This document shows, in pieces, positions 11,863 to 23,154 of a stretch of DNA of 64,000 bases (its first letter is position 1; each line of letters starts with the position of its first letter). Origin of the DNA: Nageia nagi (lineage: Eukaryota > Pinophyta); NCBI GenBank assembly GCA_050084985.1, contig JBITNC010000001.1:7874001-7938000 (forward strand). The letters run 5' to 3'. The notes beneath the pieces were generated by a model that was not told the DNA's origin, did not search any database, and was given only the letters and a program-made list of their open reading frames with translations. A program made the position numbers and the translations under genes.

Positions 11863-12330
11863 GAGCATGAGATATAGATAATGTACTTTGATGGAGCTAG
11901 ATGTAAACATGGATGTGGAGTTAGAGTTGTATTCAAATCTTCAGAGGAAAATATGAAGAGATTCTCATTCAGATTCATATGGATTTATACAAATAATGCT
12001 GTTGAATATGAAGCCCTTTATCTAGGATTATTAAAGTAATTAGTATGGACATCAAATGTCTAATTATCTATGATGATTTAGATTTGATCATAAAGTAAGT
12101 TAGAAACTAGATTAGTGCAAAACATCACTATTTGAAAATCTATAAGAATAAAATTTGGAATTTATTAGAGTTATTCTTGGCTATCAATTTTATATCTATT
12201 CCTAAGAGGTACAACTAAGTAGTTGATGCACTTGCTAGCAGAGGAGCCCATTATAACCCTCTTCATCACAAAAGAGGAAGCCTTGGAGTCAAAGTTCAAT
12301 GTAGACCATCAGTACTTGATGTTGCAAACT
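11863..12330 (+). pseudogene. D RNase H-like domain upstream of RT
   Basis: Across two frames all four acidic landmarks of RNase HI are visible in order: YFDGA (about 11884), NNAVEYEAL (about 11992), YDDLDL (about 12067) and VVDALASRG (about 12220). The NNxxEYEAL form is typical of the archaeal-type RNase H found in Tat-lineage gypsy elements and in plant RNase H-like proteins. It lies between protease and RT, not after the usual RNase H. Stops and one frameshift make it dead. It would degrade the RNA strand during reverse transcription. Confidence 0.75.
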
Positions 12331-12689
12331 TTTGGTAGGTATTTAATTTTGATGAGCACATTATGAATCTCCTATTGGATGAAATAGTAGCTCACACTTT
12401 TTATATTCAAGAATTACCTAACTGCTTCCAAGAGTCAAATGTTGTTCAACTCAAAAATAATGTTATACCAAAAGGTTTACTCTTTTTTAAAAGACTCTTT
12501 AATTCAGAAGATGTTTAGAAAGCAAATCTTTGGCCATCCAAAAAGAAAGTTATGTTGAGTTGAAAATAAAACTTGAGAAGTATAGAAAGGTTAGATCCGA
12601 ATATTTTGATGAAGAAAAGAGTATTATGTATCATATTTATCATGAGTTCTCAAAAGCAATTGGCTAAACTTATGATGACCTAAATACAT

Positions 12690-13683
12690 AGGATAAAAAT
12701 GTCATCCAACACACTATTGAACTTGAATCAGATGCTAAACCATACAAACAAAACCAAAGGCTAATAAACCCAAAAAATAGAATAAGCCATGAAGCAAGAA
12801 TTGATTAAATTACTTGAGTAAAGAATAATTTATCCTATTAAACATTCTTCTTGGGTTGCAAATCTAGTTTCAGTTAGAAAGAAAAGTAAGGAGATAAGAT
12901 TTATGTTGATTTTATAAATTTGAATCAAGTGTCTCTCAAAGATAACTATCCTCTTCCACTAATGGAACAAATCCTACATATAGTAGCCGAAGCTTACTAT
13001 TTTTCAATTATTAATGGCTACTTAGGATTCAACCATATTTGGGTAAAGGATGAAGATCAATATAAAATTGTATTTACAACAAATTGGGGGATATTTTCTT
13101 TTCAAAAAATACCTTTTGAATTTTCTAATGCTGGAGCTACCTTTCAAAGAGCCATGGATCATGTATTTAAAGATTTGATAAATAAGATTATCTTAATCTA
13201 TCTAGATGATATAACTATATTTTCTAAGAGTATATAAGATCATTTGCAACACCTTAGATAAGTGTTTCAAAAATGTATACAATTTGGGATTTCAATCAAT
13301 CTCAAAAGTCTATTTTTATGGTTAACCAAGGAAAGTTACTTGATCATATTATCTCAGAGAAGGGATTAGCAATTGATCCTGATAGGGTAAAAGCTTTTGA
13401 AGCATTACCTCTCCCTTCCAACAAGAGGGCCTTACAATCATTCCTTGGTCAAATCAATTTTGTTAAAAACTTTATTAATGATTTTTCAGAAATTGTATCC
13501 CCAATCACCTCAATGTTAAAGAAAGATGCTATATTTTCTTTATCAAATGAAGCAAAGCTAACCTTCCAAGAAATTAAAAAGGATATTATAGAATCTCATA
13601 TTCTAAAAAATCTTAATATGTCAAAATATTTCATCATGTATACATATGGAGCAGAAAAAAATATTGCTACAATTCTAGCATAA
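12690..13683 (+). pseudogene. D reverse transcriptase
   Basis: The finger and palm blocks are clear: SSWVANLV (about 12848), KDNYPLPLMEQIL (12938), FSIINGY (13001), AGATFQRAMD (13130), and the catalytic IYLDD box (about 13196-13210), which is intact. The first catalytic Asp of the FS-x-x-D-GY block is Asn here. After a stop near 13237 the thumb region (HIISEKGLAIDPDRVKA, LQSFLGQINFVKNF) continues to 13683. It copies element RNA into DNA. Multiple stops make it non-functional. Confidence 0.85.
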
Positions 13684-13990
13684 AAAGATGACAAGAAAGA
13701 AGAACATCTGATTGCCTTTCATAGTCAAATATTGCATCAACATTAGAAAAGGTATTCATTTATTGAAAAATAAGTAATTTCCATTATTAAAGGACTTAGA
13801 AAATTCAAGCATTATGTGTCTCACAACAAGATCTTTGTATTTACTATTCATCTAGATCTAAAAAATTATATTATACAAGGAGACTTGGATGAAAGAAAAG
13901 CTGATTGGATTACTAAAATAATAGAGTATGATGTAGATATTAAACCAACCAACCAGACTTATTAGAGGCTGGATATTATATGAAAATATA
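13620..13990 (+). pseudogene. D second (gypsy-type) RNase H, lost active site
   Basis: This follows RT directly: FIMYTYGAEKNIATILA, then EEHLIAFHSQIL, then RYSFIEK and FTIHLDLKNY. The positions that carry Asp in active gypsy RNase H (TDAS and TDHK boxes) read TYGA and IHLDLK. Loss of the active site in this domain is known for Tat elements that have gained a second RNase H, which fits the domain at 11863. Confidence 0.65.
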
Positions 13991-14089
13991 GCAAAATATT
14001 CTCACATGATTGCTATCATAGATGATGAACAACACCTTAATGAACAAAGTGATTAGATTAGGTAAATTATTTTTTATTTTCAAACTAGT

Positions 14090-15310
14090 AAATATCCTAA
14101 ATCTTTTGATAGATTTCAGAGGAGGAGATTTAGGTTGCATGCTTTGAAGTTTATGATGGTAGATGATTATCTCTATAGAAATTTTTTTGATCAAACTCTA
14201 TTAATATGTGTAACTCATGATGAATCTCAAAGAATATTGCATGGATTTCATAATGGATTTTATGGGGGCCATTATAGTGGACCAAATATTGTAGCAAAAA
14301 TATTACAAGTTGAGTATTATTGAACTACCATATTTTAGGATTCATTCAAGATTACCTAAGATTATGATAAGTAGCAGATTTATGAAAAAAAGAAGGTAAG
14401 TAGCTATACCTCTTAAACCTATGGTGGTTGAAGAATATTTTCAACAATGGGGTTTCAACTTCATTGGTGTCATAAATCCTATTTCTTCAGTGGGCCATAA
14501 GTTCATCCTGACTGCAACAAATTATTTTACTAGATGGTTAGAAGCTATGCCATGTGAAAATGTAGATCAAGTAATGATAGAAAAGATCAAGAGAATAATC
14601 ACTTACTTTGGAATCCCATAGACTATTATCTCAGATAATGGTCCTATATTCATCGGGACTAATTTGTCTAAATTTATTGTTGAATATGGGATCTATTAGC
14701 TCCTCTCTTCAAATTATTACCCTTAAGGTAATGGACTAATTGAGTCAACCAACAAGAACCTAACTAGATTATCAAAAGAATAATTGAAGAGAATCCCATA
14801 CAATGGCATACATAATTAGACTATGAATTATGGACAGATCAAATTAGTATAAAATCAACTATTAAGATATCTCCCTATGCATTAGTATATGGTAAAAGAC
14901 CCATGTTGCCAATTCACCTTGAATTATCAACATTAAAAATTCTGATATAAATGGAAGATTATGACTTTAAACCATTACAATCTACGTTCAATCAACTCCT
15001 CTAGTTGTAAGAAGACTAAAATAAAGCATATAATTCATTCTAGCATTGCCAATAGATAGTAGAGAAATGGTTTGATAAAAAAAGTCTTTCTAGGTAAAGT
15101 TTAAAATAAGAGACATTATCTTTAAATGGGATGAGGAAAGAGCAAAGCTCAAGAAACACATAAAGTTTGATTCTTTGTGGAGGGAGCCCTACATCATCAC
15201 TTAAGCTATGCAAAATAATGCATCCAAGTTGCAAGATATCATCGAATCCTACAAGCTATCGATACCAATTAACAGGATCTATTTAAAGCATTATTGGGTG
15301 ATAGGGTGAT
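14090..15310 (+). pseudogene. D integrase
   Basis: The N-terminal zinc-binding region shows LLICVTHDESQRILHGFH...GGHYSG (14190-14280). The core begins with FQQWGFNFIGVINP (14440), where the first catalytic Asp is Asn, and continues with IITYFGIP and SDNGPIF (about 14634-14652). A region around the third catalytic residue reads GNGLIESTNKNL (about 14730). The C-terminal module FDSLWREPYIIT ends at about 15310. It would insert the DNA copy. Stops are scattered throughout. Confidence 0.8.
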
Positions 15311-15899
15311 TTCATAACACCCACAAAAACTTTTATAGTGTAAATACAACCAAAAAATAAATAATTATTATTTACCTTATGTTTGTACATTCTTTAAGAT
15401 TATCACATTCCCCAATATAGTAGGTAGTTGTTAAATGTTGAGTGTTAATTCAACATAATACAAAGTTTGCATTAATACGCTACCAAGTTGTCAACCATTT
15501 GATTAAGCATTTAAGATAATATCTTTTCAGATCTCTCAAACTGTCAAGCCTTACCTCAATTTCAATTTGTTATGCTCCAAATTAATTCGTTCCCACCTGT
15601 TATCCATCAATCCATATATTTCTCAAACCTTGATATTATCTAGCATTAACTACCATTAATAACATACCCTTCACAAACCTTGAGAAAATAAAATACATCT
15701 CTTGCTTCCCTATTCAACACTTAGCCATTTCAGATCACAAGTTTCCTAAGTAGCTAGGAATAAATTTCTTAGAGCATATTGAATGAGAAAGGATAGAGTT
15801 ACAGGCCTTAAAAAGTGCAATTTCAAGTTCTTAATGCAAACTCAAGGATTAAATAAAGTTTAAGACACCATGATGGTAACCAAACCATTGACTCGAACC

Positions 15900-18800
15900 T
15901 AAGGAGGTTGATGTTGATCTGATTGCTCTCCAAAATGAGTACCTAGAGAATGCTCTTGGAGTGAATTAGATCGAGATGGGGATAATAAATCATATGGATA
16001 CATGGTGAGCTGACCCCATGTGGGTTCTACTACAACACATGAAGCTCGAAATTGTAGGTAAAGGAAAGTCTTTGGTGCATTCAAAGAGAGACATCATGAT
16101 CGACTAGGGCTTGGCTTATTTTATGCCTTATGAATTGTTCACCTACCTCAAGCTATTGTATTCAAAAACACATAGACATAGCCAACAAGGTTATGAAATA
16201 AGAATTTTTAAAGATAAAGAGAAAGAAGAAGGATCAAATCAAAATTTAAAGTGATACTTGACTACTCCCTTGTTTCCATTTTTCAAGCATTTGCCATCCC
16301 GGATGATTAGACTTTTCATGTGAGGAAACAAATTGATTTAAAAAGAGAAAAGGATGATTTTTATAGGAATGATGAGGAAATGCTAAATTGGATTAATGAA
16401 AGATATCAGAGATAGAACCACAAAAATTTGATCAAGATATGAAATTGCCCTATTTGAAAAAATGCAAGATAGAAAGATATTACAAGCATTGGTGGTTATT
16501 TTGCATAAGAAGATCCACATTGAAGCAAATGAAGTAATGGTATGTATGGCTTATAATACTGCAAAGGCACATGTCTACTATGATTTACCTACCTTTATCT
16601 CTAATGAGATAAAAAGATATCTTTTCAAAATTGAGAAATTTGATTTCAGACATTCTTCATATTTATGGTGGCTCATGGTCCATCAAAACCTCAAGGCACT
16701 TATGCAAGCTAGTTTGCAGGTCGAGCCAATCAACCCAAATACTTCACTAGCTCCAATCAACTTAAGGATTTCCATATTGATGAAATTTCATAGATTGTAC
16801 TATAAATTTATGGATAAATTCTATGCAATAATGATGCATATTATTATAGGAAAGCTTCTAGTAGGCTATGTAGGAGTGCTATCCGAGAGCTACAGGGAGG
16901 AAATAAAATTGGTGACTAGTATTTTCTCAAGAATCACATTGTAATTATAAGGTATGGGTATTTTTAAAAATCCTTTTTCTTGCCTAAATATGTAACTCCT
17001 CAATTATATTCTATAGATATGGGTAGATAAATATGTGCCATAGAGAACAAGTATGGGTTCGAGAGAAGTTTTAAATCTATTATAGATATATCGACTACTA
17101 TTGAAAATTTCACTTTATTAGAGATAGGTTGTAAAGATTGTATATTATAATTTATTATTCAGAATTTTAAACTAGATGTGGCATAAGTCCCTTAGATGTA
17201 TGACCCTTTAGGGGAAATGAAAAAAATTATGAGGTTAAGCAAGAAGTGCCTAGCCTTTTCCCATGAGCATAGACCTCATGTGGAATACTTTGTAAATAAA
17301 AATGAACATGAAACTAAAATGTACCTTGAATGAGAATTTGCACCATTAAATAAGGCCTAGATGACCCTTAAAGGAGTTAAAAAATATAGAAATTGGAAAA
17401 ATAATCGATAAGATTTTATCCTGACCCCAAAGGTCCTCAACCCGTTGACAAATTTGGATTGGGAACCGAATAAAGTTTATTATTTCATAAAGTTCAAATT
17501 TAAATAGACCACAAAAATTCATCATATTGAAAATGAATTATTTGGAAAATTTAGTTATGATAAATACTAAGAGACAAAATATTTTAAATACCCCTTGCCA
17601 GAGCTAGGCCTACCCCTCCCACCTTATTTTTAAGAAAAATCAATTACATTGGTTAAAAAAATAGAGGCTAGATAAGCTTCAGTTCAAAAGAGCTAATAAA
17701 AAAGAGTAAGCAAGATTAGCTAGATATTAGCATAACTTCCTGGGAGTCTTCTCTTAAAAAGAGAAGAAGATTTCAAACCCTGGCCTAAAAATAATAAACC
17801 CCAAAAAAGGAAGCAAGATCGATAAAGAAACCCCACACTACATAATCATGGTAATAAAGGACTTCACTTTTGGCTCCTAAAATTATTGAAAAAATACAAG
17901 GGGCTATTCTAAAGAAACATAAATCTTTGATGTAGAAGGAATAAAAGAGCCTCAAGATACAGGTATTACTGCCCAAGAGGAAGTCCTAAAAAAAGAGGAG
18001 ATAAGAACTCAACAAGGTGGGGAGAACTTTCTTGGAATGGGTAGTTTTGCAGTAGCTAACTTTGAAGGTGGAATGAATGATGATGATGGTAATGAGTTCG
18101 AGAATAAGAGAGACTTTGATCCAATGGACAAAGTTGATGATGAAGAAGTTAGCAAGGAGGCAGAAAAAGAGGTAGAAAATCTAGACTTAACACCTGTAAA
18201 GAAGCCAAAACTCGCTCAACAGATCATATCTACATCAGATATAAATACTCCTCAACATTCTTTGATTCATATAGCCTCTTAGGAGGAGATTAAATCTATT
18301 TTTTTCACATAGATTGTAAAGCCCATTGATTGGGTAGCTTTTATCAACAAACCTCTTATGCTCTCTAAGCAATAGTCAAGAATTTTGAGCAAATTAATAG
18401 AAATAAGAGATATTAAAATTGCATAGACGTCTTTCAAAGAAGGACAATTGGATACTACTCCCATGGCCATTATTGATATAAATATGTAGAGTGCTTTGAC
18501 TATAGATCAATTCAAAATTTTTGTAAATACTTCAATGTAGTCGATAAAAGGCTCCAAGCCATGGAGACTAAGATAGATAGATTAAATAAGAAAATAGATT
18601 AGTATAAAAAAGATTGCTCCCTTAAAGATAATATAGTCATCGAGTTGTAGAATAAAAACAAAGATCTACTAGCAAAGCTAAACAAGTAGAAGTCAAAATT
18701 TGAGAAGAGCCTAATGAAAATAAAAGCTAAGCTAAATAATGCATATCAAGTCATAAAAGACTTTAAAGATCAAGATGCAGTTATGGATGGCCAAAAGGTC

Positions 18801-19320
18801 AAACAAGTTGAGGTTGAATTGCAAACAATTATAGTAGCTAACAAAGTATTATCTGATGATAACTCAAAGCTTCTCTTGCTCATAAAAGGTTTTAGGAGGT
18901 CCCTAATGGAGCAAGTTGGAGATAAGATGATGGCTTTGTCACACTTGAAATTGTTAAAAGATAAGATAGAACAATCCATCAAGCAATTTAATGCACAAAT
19001 CACTCTTTACTGATTGGCTCTAGAAATACCAAGGTTAGTAGTTGAGAGAATACAAAGCTGGCTGAAAGTCCTAACTGAAAAGGATATAGTTTCCATCACT
19101 CCCAGACCAAGGCAATCATATTTGAGAATAATTCAAGATATATGTGAGCTCCAAAATTTGGTGTTCCATATGGAGATTAATAAACACCAACATAAAATAG
19201 AGTTGGGCTTTATCAACAAATTATTTAATTAAATTAAAAGCTCCCAAATTGTGGGAGGAGTAGGATATACAAGGTAGTACTACCAGATGGGTAGCCAACA
19301 CCATTCAATTCCTTGAACAA
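15900..19320 (+). pseudogene. D extra coding region after integrase, unknown function
   Basis: A long broken coding stretch lies on the element's sense strand between integrase and 3' LTR. Piece 1 (16462-16944, 160 aa open) contains AKAHVYYDLPTFISNEIKRY and SSYLWWLMVHQN. Piece 2 (about 17200-17760) has SKKCLAFSHEHRPHVEYF. Piece 3 (18037-18282) is acidic. Piece 4 (18540-19232, opened at 18714-19013) is a long heptad-like coiled coil rich in Lys, Glu, Leu and Gln. I do not recognise the family. Extra open frames in this position are known in Tat-lineage elements; a second structural or host-interacting protein is possible but unproven. Confidence 0.55.
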
Positions 19321-19650
19321 TATTTATTTGAAAAATAAATCTTAGATCTTCAATAATTAAATGAACTCACTTAGAAGGCAATTTCAATATTCTTACATGT
19401 TGAAAGGCTAGAGAATGTACTAGCAGGGTTCAAAGTAGATACAGTAAAGATACAAGCCTCCCTTATTTTATTATAAATTGATCATTAAGACCTCAAGGAG
19501 TTGAATAAAAAGATTCAACCTTTCCTTCTTATATAACTTGTGCCTCCACCAGAGAGTTCCATGAAAGCCTCATCTAAACTGATGATCAAGAGTAATAAGT
19601 AGAGGGTTCTATTTTTCAATAGGTGAAGACCCTAAGAGCCACTAGAAGAT

Positions 19651-21006
19651 TGTATTCTTCCAAAATTACACTTTGAGGATGGGGTAATGCTCTAGAATTA
19701 TTTATTATTTAATTATTTTCAATAAATAATTCTTAACTCCCACTTCCTTATCCCCTTTCACATGTATTTAGCCTCTTTGTAAATATTCTCTCAAGTCTAA
19801 AGAGTGTCGAGTATTGTCAATATCTAGGAACTATTTATGTATATGCGAGTCTTGGGCATTTTAATTCAAAAGGTGTAGTTGCTTTCTAGTGGGTGTTATG
19901 GTAAATCTTAAGAATAAACATTAGTTGATTCAGCTATCTTTACGAAAACTCTATGTATAAAAGAGTCATAGTTTGCAGATTTTTATCTAAATCATAACTG
20001 AGAACATATTCGGATAAGACTATAATATATAAAGTATATGTCTAAGTTAAGTATGAGAGTTATTATAAATATAATTTAGGGTAATATCTATGTTTATAGC
20101 AAGAAATATTAGAGCCTACCATGATTTAGAAAGTCTAACCCAACAATCAAAATTTACGAGAAATATTGCAAGTATATCAATTACATCTTACTGATTTTCA
20201 TTAGTGATATCACCATTTTTGAGTGAAATCAGTGGGTCCTAGGAAAAGTAATAACAAAGTAGTGTTTCATTCAACGGGAGATATTTTATAAGAGATTATA
20301 TAAGACCCATCAATTTTAAGTGATGATGTCATAACTTTTAGCTAAAATCAATGGGTCTTAGGATAAAGAACAACGAGAAATACTACTTGAAGATAATCAA
20401 ACAAAGCTCATCAATTTCCAATGATGATGTCACACCTTTTTCCTAAAATACATGGGTATTAAGATAAGCTTGATCATCACTAGAGCTTGGTAAGGAGAGA
20501 CAAAACCTGCTAGACTGAAAGAAGAATGATAGGTAAAAAGTAACGACCAGGTCCACTTGATCTTAAATGTTTGACCCTTAAGGCTCTATCAATGTGTTGA
20601 ATACAACTCATTTCCACATGATAGTAGCAATTTCTTCTTGTACTTCAATGATATACTATTTATTATCCTCATTATTCCATGCAACCAAAAGCATAGTGCT
20701 GATCATTAATAAGTTATGGAGAAGTAGATAACTACCAACAGAGCATAGTGTGAGATCGTACCAATCAAGTTACATACAAGTGCATCTTCAATTAGCTATA
20801 GAACCAAGAGAAAGCAATCAATGAAAAATCAAGAATATTGTAACTCAATCAGTACAATGGATTAGAAAATTCAAATTTCCAAACTATGGTGCTATTGGTA
20901 CTTGATTATTGGGTAATTTGACACAATTGTAATATTAATTATAAATAGTTTTCCTTACTATTTTCAATCAAGAGGAGTATTTATGTATATTAATAATAAA
21001 AAACCA
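19651..21006 (+). repeat. 3' LTR of element D, truncated
   Basis: This aligns with 7312-8680 over about 1.35 kb, roughly 85-88 percent identical by eye. Homology ends at about 21006, before the TATA box. At the breakpoint the word attaataataaaaaacca occurs twice (about 20987 and 21032). The following sequence is the plant-mobile-domain pseudogene, so the LTR end and some of element C were deleted. Confidence 0.75.
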
Positions 21007-21069
21007 AGTGGCTTATTCTTTTTATTATTATTAATAATAAAAAACCATTAATGATATATCAATTATATT

Positions 21070-21879
21070 TTGTGGGTACCTATGAAGGGAAAATTGATAC
21101 AATGGGTGACATTGACTATGGCTAAGATGGAGGATCAATGCTATTGGCTGATAAGGGTGAAGCACTACCAAAAAAAGAAGAAGGGTACACCTCTTCATGA
21201 TACTATTTATATGCCCCCAAAGGAGCTTAACTTCATGAGGTATTTTAGACTATTATCGATATGATCTTATGTATTGATAAGAGCCATAATTGCTTTCACA
21301 CTAGATTCATTTCGATAGTGCGAGTGATATGCCTTTACTAGGAGAGATATACGTGGGTACCTTGTATTTTGGCCATGTTATATAGGGATCTTCATGGTTT
21401 TGTGCCTATGAAGAAGGGATGTAATATTGTTGCCCATTAATTTATTCTTTATGCCTAGGCATATGAGAATATCAATGTGGCTTGTACTTCTTCCTATGGT
21501 TACATGGGAAAACATACCCCATTGGATTCGATGGTAGATAATGTAGTGGGTAGGTGTGACTTAGGGAGTTGAGCAATGTTAGAGTCTGCTAGATCTTTTG
21601 GAATATGTGGACTTAGTATGGGACCCATATTTTGATTTGGCAATTTTGGAGAAGTCAAAAGATGAGCTATCATGGAGCATGACTCTATGCAATATCTAGG
21701 TTCACAAGTAGCTGAACGAGTACTACTATCCAAACTAGGTGCTAAGACAGTTCAACATGATGCAGGACATACATGTGGTGAGGGTGTGGCTGATTATGGC
21801 TAGGTATTATTATTATCAAGTGATTACATTAGGGGTTATGGATATACCATCATGGAGTGTAGAGTGGGTTACACTAAAG
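21070..21879 (+). pseudogene. Plant-mobile-domain (PMD) protein, 5' part
   Basis: Frames on the plus strand carry the PMD signature: LAMLYRDLHGFV (about 21370), AYENINVA (about 21463) and VLRQFNMMQDIHVVRVW (about 21741). The segment 21070-21264 may be a preceding part. The domain (MAIN/MAIL-like, aminotransferase-like PMD) occurs in plant nuclear proteins and is often carried by transposons. Several frameshifts and stops occur. The young copia A1 splits it at 21880. The other half is at 30621. It runs antisense to element C, like antisense extra frames reported for some gypsy elements. Confidence 0.65.
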
Positions 21880-22377
21880 TGAAGGATTTGAACTAGATCT
21901 AAACAAATCCTCTAGGACCTTAGACTAGGAAACTCAAGATAACACATCTATAATTCTAAGAACATCATTCACACAATATGACACCAATATAATGTGGTTC
22001 CTCCCTCCTTGGGAGTACATCCACAACTAGCTCTCTTATTCTCAAATCTATGTCTCTCTTACAACTATTCTCTAGCTCTCTCCTACACAACCAAGTAGAG
22101 TAATCTTACTCAAAACTTAGATATGTTTACATGAGGAGAGGCCCTCTATTTATAGGTAGAGAGCACCTCCCTAACCTTCCTTTAACCCAAGGGTAAGGTT
22201 AGGGTTACATTAAATGTACCACCAAACTTCAACCTACCAACTAACTCCTTTGGTAAAGTCAAAGTCTATACATTAAAGAATTCTATTAATCATTTAAGGT
22301 ATCTACATACCCTTAAGTGATTAATTGAATTTACAAGGAGTCTAGATATTCACAATATTTCATTACAAATTCTAACA
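21880..22377 (-). repeat. 3' LTR of A1 (498 bp)
   Basis: TGAAGGATTTG ... TTCTAACA on the plus strand. No difference from 30123-30620 was seen. It carries the same palindrome (22285-22325) and TATA box. Confidence 0.97.
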
Positions 22378-22386
22378 CTCCCCCTT
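22378..22386 (-). other. Polypurine tract of A1
   Basis: The minus strand reads AAGGGGGAG directly before TGTTAGAA of the 3' LTR. It primes plus-strand DNA synthesis. Element E has AAAGAGGAG at the same place. Confidence 0.9.
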
Positions 22387-22865
22387 AATGCAATATTGGG
22401 ATAGAGCGTAGAAGAGAGAAGAGAGAGAGTAAGAGAGAGTTCTCCTCCATAGAGATACAAGTGGAGATGAGAACTTTTACATATTTTTGAGAATCTTTTT
22501 GAGAACTAGTATGAGACTCACTACATTACCATTTGATAAAAATGGTTTACAATACAATCATTAACCACAACTGGTTTCACTGTACATAGTAGTCGATCAA
22601 CTTTAAGCTGACATGTGAGTCTCCATGAGCTTGCTTTCACAAGGTGAGTAACCTGCATTTCTAAAGAAGATCCTGCATGCTACAAGCAACTCATGAACAA
22701 AATCAGTTAGATGCATCATATATTCAAATAAGAGAATCAAATAATGCCATCTTATAAATAACTGATCAATGGTGCACTATAAGCCATCACGGAGATGCCA
22801 AGCCATCACTCATAGTCACCTGTTGTATATAGACATGTGTTGATTTTAAAATAGAGCATAAAATT

Positions 22866-23110
22866 GTACAACGAGTTTCTCACGCAGAGCAAACTCACCA
22901 CGGAGGTATAGAATGTACAACAAGTTCGTCACGCAGAGCGAACTTACCACGGAGGTATATTAATTATATGCTCAAAATTTGTACAAAAAGTTTCTCACGC
23001 AGAGCAAACTTACCACTGAGGTATAAAATAATCAACACTCTATAACAGCAATTGTACAACAAGTTTGTCACGCAGAGCAAACTTACCACGGAGGTCTAGA
23101 ATGTACAATC
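22866..23110 (-). repeat. Four tandem hairpin units in A1 3' UTR
   Basis: Four units each contain an inverted repeat around a constant 10-base loop (TCACGCAGAG on the plus strand), then a word like accacggaggt. Stem arms: 22873-22878/22891-22896, 22922-22928/22939-22945, 22988-22993/23006-23011 and 23061-23067/23078-23084. Arms differ between units but remain paired: GAGTTT/AAACTC, AAGTTCG/CGAACTT, AAGTTT/AAACTT, AAGTTTG/CAAACTT. They lie downstream of the gag-pol stop and so would be in the genomic RNA. Confidence 0.85.
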
Positions 23111-23154
23111 AAAAAAGGCCTCTTAGAGGTGAAGTTGTCATCACTAACAAAAGT

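Larger units (their letters stand above)
7312..21006 (+). mobile_element. Element D, Tat-like Ty3/gypsy with extra 3' coding region
   Basis: The element has a long 5' LTR of about 2 kb, a primer site, gag, protease, an RNase H-like domain, RT, a second RNase H, integrase with a basic C-terminal module, then about 4 kb with a further broken coding region, and a truncated 3' LTR (19651-21006). The length, the long LTR, the dual RNase H and the extra downstream coding region point to the Tat branch of gypsy elements. It is inserted within element C. The right end is truncated, so no target duplication is visible. All reading frames are broken, many by TAA/TAG where Gln is expected. Confidence 0.75.

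Noticed and set aside
22866-23110. CRISPR-like array of short repeats
   Set aside because: Units and intervals are homologous, there are no unique spacers, and the locus is the 3' UTR of a plant copia element.
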